Source: Frankiaceae bacterium
GTDB lineage: Bacteria > Actinomycetota > Actinomycetes > JAFAQI01
Length of the DNA: 8,561 nt
Assembly (NCBI GenBank): GCA_030840545.1
Contig: JAVEEH010000263.1
Coordinates: 1-8,561 of the forward strand
Reading direction: 5' to 3'
Made by a program: the position numbers and the translations under genes. Of this stretch, positions 5,719 to 8,561 are shown piece after piece. The first letter of the stretch is position 1, and each line of letters begins with the position of its first letter. Below the pieces are notes generated by a model. It did not search any database, was not told the DNA's origin, and saw only the letters and a list, made by a program, of their open reading frames with translations.

Positions 5719-6683
5719 CGATGCTGCGGACCCCTCCGGCGCCGACCGCGCCACAGCACGACGACGGCAAATGGCACGGGCGGACCCGCGAATATGACCT
5801 CGTCAAAGAGTTCGTCATCGCACTCGTCGTCGTCGCGCTGCTGACGACCGCGCTTGCCGCGATCTTCTCCTCGCCGGACATCAAGCAGGTGACGTTGGCG
5901 ACCTGGAGTCGGTCGGCTCCGGACGACTTCGTCGCAACCGCCGCGACCGAGCTCGACGGGACCAGCGGCACGGCGAGCTATGGCGCTCCCTACACGCACA
6001 CCGCCGGTGCCGCGCAGAAGCTCGGACCCGTCTCGCTGCAACACCTCGCGGGTGTCACCCAGCCGGTCGACACGGTCAACGACTTCGTCGTCAACCCGCT
6101 CGACAGCATCCCCGCCGACCCCACACTCGGCATCGCGCTCGGCGCGTGGCACGCGGCCACTGCGGCCCAGCAGCAGACCTGGGCCACCGACTACGACACT
6201 GCACTGGCCAAGGCGCCGACCACGCGACCCACCGACAGCACATTCGGGCCTGTCCCGACGATGCTCGACCGGTTGCTTCACCTGGCCCAAGCCGGCGGTC
6301 TCGACGGCGCGCTGCTGCTGCAAGGCCAGTTCTTCCAGACCGACTACACGAAGTCGCTGTTGTTCATCGCCGATGGCACGTTCCTCGCGGACAAGGCGGC
6401 CGGCGAGCACCTCGCGGGCGACCAGTGGGGAATGATGAACGAGACCGGCGGCTATCCCGGCCAGGCCTGGCTGTGGCTCTACACGTTCTGGTATCAGGTG
6501 CCGCCGTTCTCGACGTCCGACAACGCCGATGCTCTCGTCTGGGGAGTGATGGCCCTGCTCAGCCTCGGCCTCGTCTGCATCCCGTTCATCCCGGGCATCC
6601 GTTCGATCCCGCGCTGGATACCTGTGCACCGACTGATCTGGCGGAACTACTACCGGCAGGACAACCGGCCCGGCGGGATGTAG
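5715..6683 (+). CDS. Membrane protein of unknown family, third gene of the cytochrome b cluster (322 aa)
   Basis: I do not recognise a family. A cytoplasmic N-terminus is followed by a membrane helix (about 31-51), a large polar domain (about 55-245) probably outside the cell, an aromatic segment GQAWLWLYTFWYQVPPF (249-265) and another helix (about 271-293). It ends in a basic tail with RSIPRWIPVHRLIWR (296-310). There is no CxxCH heme c motif, no Rieske CxH motif pair and no PEWY quinol-site motif; the only Cys is C288, in the last helix. It is therefore neither a plain cytochrome b C-terminal half nor a cytochrome c, although position suggests it takes the place of the missing partner. ATG 5715 overlaps the cytochrome b stop (ATGA). 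Its 3' end overlaps the opposite-strand glycosyltransferase gene by 34 bp. Confidence 0.87.
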   Translation: MTMLRTPPAPTAPQHDDGKWHGRTREYDLVKEFVIALVVVALLTTALAAIFSSPDIKQVTLATWSRSAPDDFVATAATELDGTSGTASYGAPYTHTAGAAQKLGPVSLQHLAGVTQPVDTVNDFVVNPLDSIPADPTLGIALGAWHAATAAQQQTWATDYDTALAKAPTTRPTDSTFGPVPTMLDRLLHLAQAGGLDGALLLQGQFFQTDYTKSLLFIADGTFLADKAAGEHLAGDQWGMMNETGGYPGQAWLWLYTFWYQVPPFSTSDNADALVWGVMALLSLGLVCIPFIPGIRSIPRWIPVHRLIWRNYYRQDNRPGGM

Positions 6684-8152
6684 AGGTGCCAGCCTCGCTG
6701 CGCCGGCTCGACCGGCGGCGCCTGCTCGCACCAGCTCAGCAGTGGTGAGCCCTTCGGTAGGCGAAACCGGAACACTCCGATCACCGTGTCGTCGGCAAGC
6801 TCGCGGGAGAGGTCGCTCGACGGGCTCAACGGTTTGTCCACGAGCGTCGAGCTGATCGCCTCGCACCCCGCGGCGAAAGCGAGCACGGCTTGTCTCGGGC
6901 CGATGACCGCGCACTTCGCCGGGCCGTCAAGCCGGTGCACGTCGGTGGCGAGCGCGGTGAACACCATCCGCCCCTGCCTCGCGTCGCGGGCGATCACATG
7001 TGCCACCGCGACCTGACTGATCGTCTGGATCGCGAGACCCAGCAACACCGCCGCCGTTGCGATCGGCACCGGCACCGACCAGCGGCTCAGACCGCGCAGC
7101 ACCTCGCGGAGGCCGGTGGCCGCCGGCAGCGCCAGCAACGCGTAGGTCGGCAGCAAGAACCGGGGCGCACCGTAGGGGATCGTGAAGATGTACTCAGCCA
7201 GCAGCAGCGCACCACACACGGTGGCCATCAGCGTTGCACGGCGTTCGACCGTGCCGCGAGCCCGGACAGTGCCGATGACCACGAGCACCGCACCGACGAC
7301 CCACCACACCAGCCCGAGCGGATGGAAGGCGTGACTCGGTCCGCACGGCCGGCACAGCAACGGACCGACAACGGACCGCGCTTGGACGCCGAGCGAGAAC
7401 GTCAGGCCGCCCTGCTCGTTGAGGCTGGCCAGGTGCAGGCGGTGCAACGGGCCGCCGAAGCGCACGAATGCCTCGACCATCCACGGCACCCAGCCGATCA
7501 ACAAGCCGGCGCCGAGCGCGACCCACGTGGCGGCATGGCGGCGGAGGATGGAGAAGGCAGCGACGGCGGCAAGGCCCACCGCCACGACCGACCCGTCACT
7601 GGGACGGACGAGACACGTCCAGCCCAGGCAGAGCGCCACCCCGATGAAGTTCCTCTTCGACGGCGTCGCCAAGGCCCGCGCCAGGAACCCGACGGCGCCG
7701 ACCGCACCCACCGCGACCCAGTAGTTGGGCATCACCGCCTGTCCGTAGAACAGCGTCGCCCACAGGAAGGCGAACATCGTCGCCGCGACCGGCACCCGCA
7801 CCCCGGGCAGGACGCGCAGCCACACCCAGAACGCGCCGAACAGCGCCAGCGCGGAGAGCAGGATCAGCCAGAGCCGCAACACCGTCAACGAGAATCCGGC
7901 GAGCGCAAGCGGCGCGACCACCAGCGTGATGCCGCGGGCGCGCGGAGCGCTGAAGTCCATGGGTGGACCGTGGTGGATGACCTGGCTGGTGTAGATGGTC
8001 TCGTCCCAGCCCAAGAAGACATGCACTCCGAGCAGCGTCAGCTGGACGACGGCGTAGGCCAGGGCCACGATGGCGAGCAGCACCCGCGGGTCGCGCAGCA
8101 GCTGGGCACGCCGGGGCTCGCGAAGGCCGCGCGGTGGCGCCATCGCGCTCAT
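6650..8152 (-). CDS. GT-C-type integral membrane glycosyltransferase (ArnT/PMT-like)
   Basis: From ATG 8152 the protein has 500 residues with many hydrophobic helices from about residue 25 to 385 and a polar C-terminal part (about 386-500) probably outside the cell. Right after the first helix comes WDE (49-51), the acidic pair expected in the first outer loop of GT-C enzymes; PRFLLP (330-335) resembles a motif of polyprenyl-phosphate-sugar transferases. By family knowledge it would move a sugar from a lipid-phosphate carrier to an acceptor outside the membrane; sugar and acceptor are not readable. Start choice is uncertain: TTG 8185 would add 11 residues and leave only 18 bp to the upstream gene, and ATG 8143 is also possible; none has a clear binding site. 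It lies just downstream of a PimB-like gene, so envelope lipoglycan or arabinan/mannan assembly is a reasonable inference. Four Cys lie in the C-terminal domain. Confidence 0.87.
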   Translation of the reverse strand: MSAMAPPRGLREPRRAQLLRDPRVLLAIVALAYAVVQLTLLGVHVFLGWDETIYTSQVIHHGPPMDFSAPRARGITLVVAPLALAGFSLTVLRLWLILLSALALFGAFWVWLRVLPGVRVPVAATMFAFLWATLFYGQAVMPNYWVAVGAVGAVGFLARALATPSKRNFIGVALCLGWTCLVRPSDGSVVAVGLAAVAAFSILRRHAATWVALGAGLLIGWVPWMVEAFVRFGGPLHRLHLASLNEQGGLTFSLGVQARSVVGPLLCRPCGPSHAFHPLGLVWWVVGAVLVVIGTVRARGTVERRATLMATVCGALLLAEYIFTIPYGAPRFLLPTYALLALPAATGLREVLRGLSRWSVPVPIATAAVLLGLAIQTISQVAVAHVIARDARQGRMVFTALATDVHRLDGPAKCAVIGPRQAVLAFAAGCEAISSTLVDKPLSPSSDLSRELADDTVIGVFRFRLPKGSPLLSWCEQAPPVEPAQRGWHLYIPPGRLSCR

Positions 8153-8203
8153 GCCGCAAGCATGAGCGCGCGAAGATGAAAACAACCTGAGTGCCGGTCG
8201 GGG

Positions 8204-8561
8204 TCAGCCGCCCAGCAGGTCGGTCAGCGTCGCCGACGCCGTGTCCCAGGACCAGCGTGTCGTCGCCCAGTCGCGGCCCTTCGCGCCCATCGCCGCGGCC
8301 GCGGCAGGGTCGCCCAGCAGGGTGACCAGTCGCTGGGCAACCCCGTCGACCGAACGCCCGTCCACGACCCAGCCGGTCTCCCCGTCCAGCACCGTCTCCG
8401 GCGCACCGCCGCTGTCCCCCGCCACCACCGGCAACCCGCACGCGGCCGCTTCGAGGAACACGATGCCGAGCCCCTCGACGTCGACCCCGCCCAACCGGGT
8501 GCGGCACGGCATCGCAAAGACGTCACCGGCGCCGTAGTAGGACGGCAGCTCCGGCCACGGC
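8204..8561 (-). CDS. pimB: PimB-like family 4 glycosyltransferase (GDP-mannose-dependent), N-terminus cut by window edge
   Basis: Only the C-terminal 118 or so residues are in the window; the frame is open to the right edge, and the ATG at 8512 is internal, because coding similarity continues upstream (LPSYYGAGDVFAMPCRTR). The E-x7-E motif of GT4 enzymes is present in VEGLGIVFLEAAACGLPVVA (first Glu at 8476-8474, second at 8452-8450), followed by GDSGGAPETV. The MPCRTRLGG and GDSGGAPE segments resemble PimB/PimB' (phosphatidylinositol monomannoside mannosyltransferase) and the related MgtA group. By family knowledge the enzyme would add mannose from GDP-mannose on the cytoplasmic face early in PIM/lipomannan synthesis. 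The symbol is provisional: paralogues with other acceptors share these motifs. The stop lies 18-51 bp before the membrane glycosyltransferase gene, depending on its start, so the two are likely one operon. Confidence 0.85.
   Translation of the reverse strand, partial: PWPELPSYYGAGDVFAMPCRTRLGGVDVEGLGIVFLEAAACGLPVVAGDSGGAPETVLDGETGWVVDGRSVDGVAQRLVTLLGDPAAAAAMGAKGRDWATTRWSWDTASATLTDLLGG

Noticed and set aside
5571..6914. Long minus-strand ORF (447 codons) opposite the cytochrome b cluster
   Set aside because: It is antisense to well-supported membrane proteins, its translation is Arg/Gly/Asp-rich low complexity without domains, and it crosses two real genes. It is typical high-GC frame shadow.
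6890..8179. Plus-strand ORF (429 codons) opposite the GT-C glycosyltransferase
   Set aside because: The translation is Arg/Gln/His/Asp-rich with no fold-like pattern, while the minus strand encodes a clear multi-helix membrane enzyme.
8224..8526. Alternative minus-strand frame over the PimB-like fragment
   Set aside because: It is Arg/Trp/Ser-rich with no motif, while the neighbouring frame carries the GT4 E-x7-E motif and GDSGGAPE segment and stays open to the window edge.

Overview
The window is chromosomal DNA from a high-GC actinomycete. Codons are strongly G/C-ended, starts include GTG and TTG, and there is an actinobacterial PimB-like mannosyltransferase and a split cytochrome b cluster. 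I cannot name the genus. There are nine well-supported genes and one possible leader ORF. I see no tRNA, rRNA, CRISPR array, transposase or integrase.

Layout. (1) Positions 1-2169, minus strand: a two-gene unit made of a small Pro/Thr-rich membrane protein and, overlapping it by 4 nt (GTGA), a fused NodB polysaccharide deacetylase + family 2 glycosyltransferase that runs off the left edge. (2) Positions 2170-2425: a divergent intergenic region with a perfect 7-2-7 dyad. (3) Positions 2426-4787, plus strand: a possible 20-residue Arg-rich leader ORF (ATGA overlap), a membrane GGDEF-EAL protein with both active sites intact, and a 95-residue hypothetical protein best started at a TTG behind a strong ribosome binding site. 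(4) Positions 4883-6683, plus strand: three ATGA-chained genes. They encode a 64-residue single-pass protein, a four-helix cytochrome b N-terminal half with four heme-ligand histidines, and a 322-residue membrane protein of unknown family with a large central domain. No Rieske protein, cytochrome c or PEWY-bearing cytochrome b C-terminal half is visible. (5) Positions 6650-8561, minus strand: a GT-C-type membrane glycosyltransferase, preceded by a family 4 glycosyltransferase of the PimB type cut by the right edge. The GT-C gene overlaps the end of the cytochrome cluster by 34 bp, tail to tail.

How the genes may work together. The left half pairs a cyclic-di-GMP synthesis/degradation protein with a divergently transcribed exopolysaccharide polymerase/deacetylase, which suggests c-di-GMP control of a partly deacetylated surface polysaccharide. 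The right half pairs a cytosolic GDP-mannose-type transferase with a polyprenyl-phosphate-sugar-type transferase, fitting lipoglycan or cell-envelope glycan assembly. Between them sits a compact b-type cytochrome complex whose redox partner is not evident. The cytochrome module and the c-di-GMP/polysaccharide divergon are the parts most worth following up.
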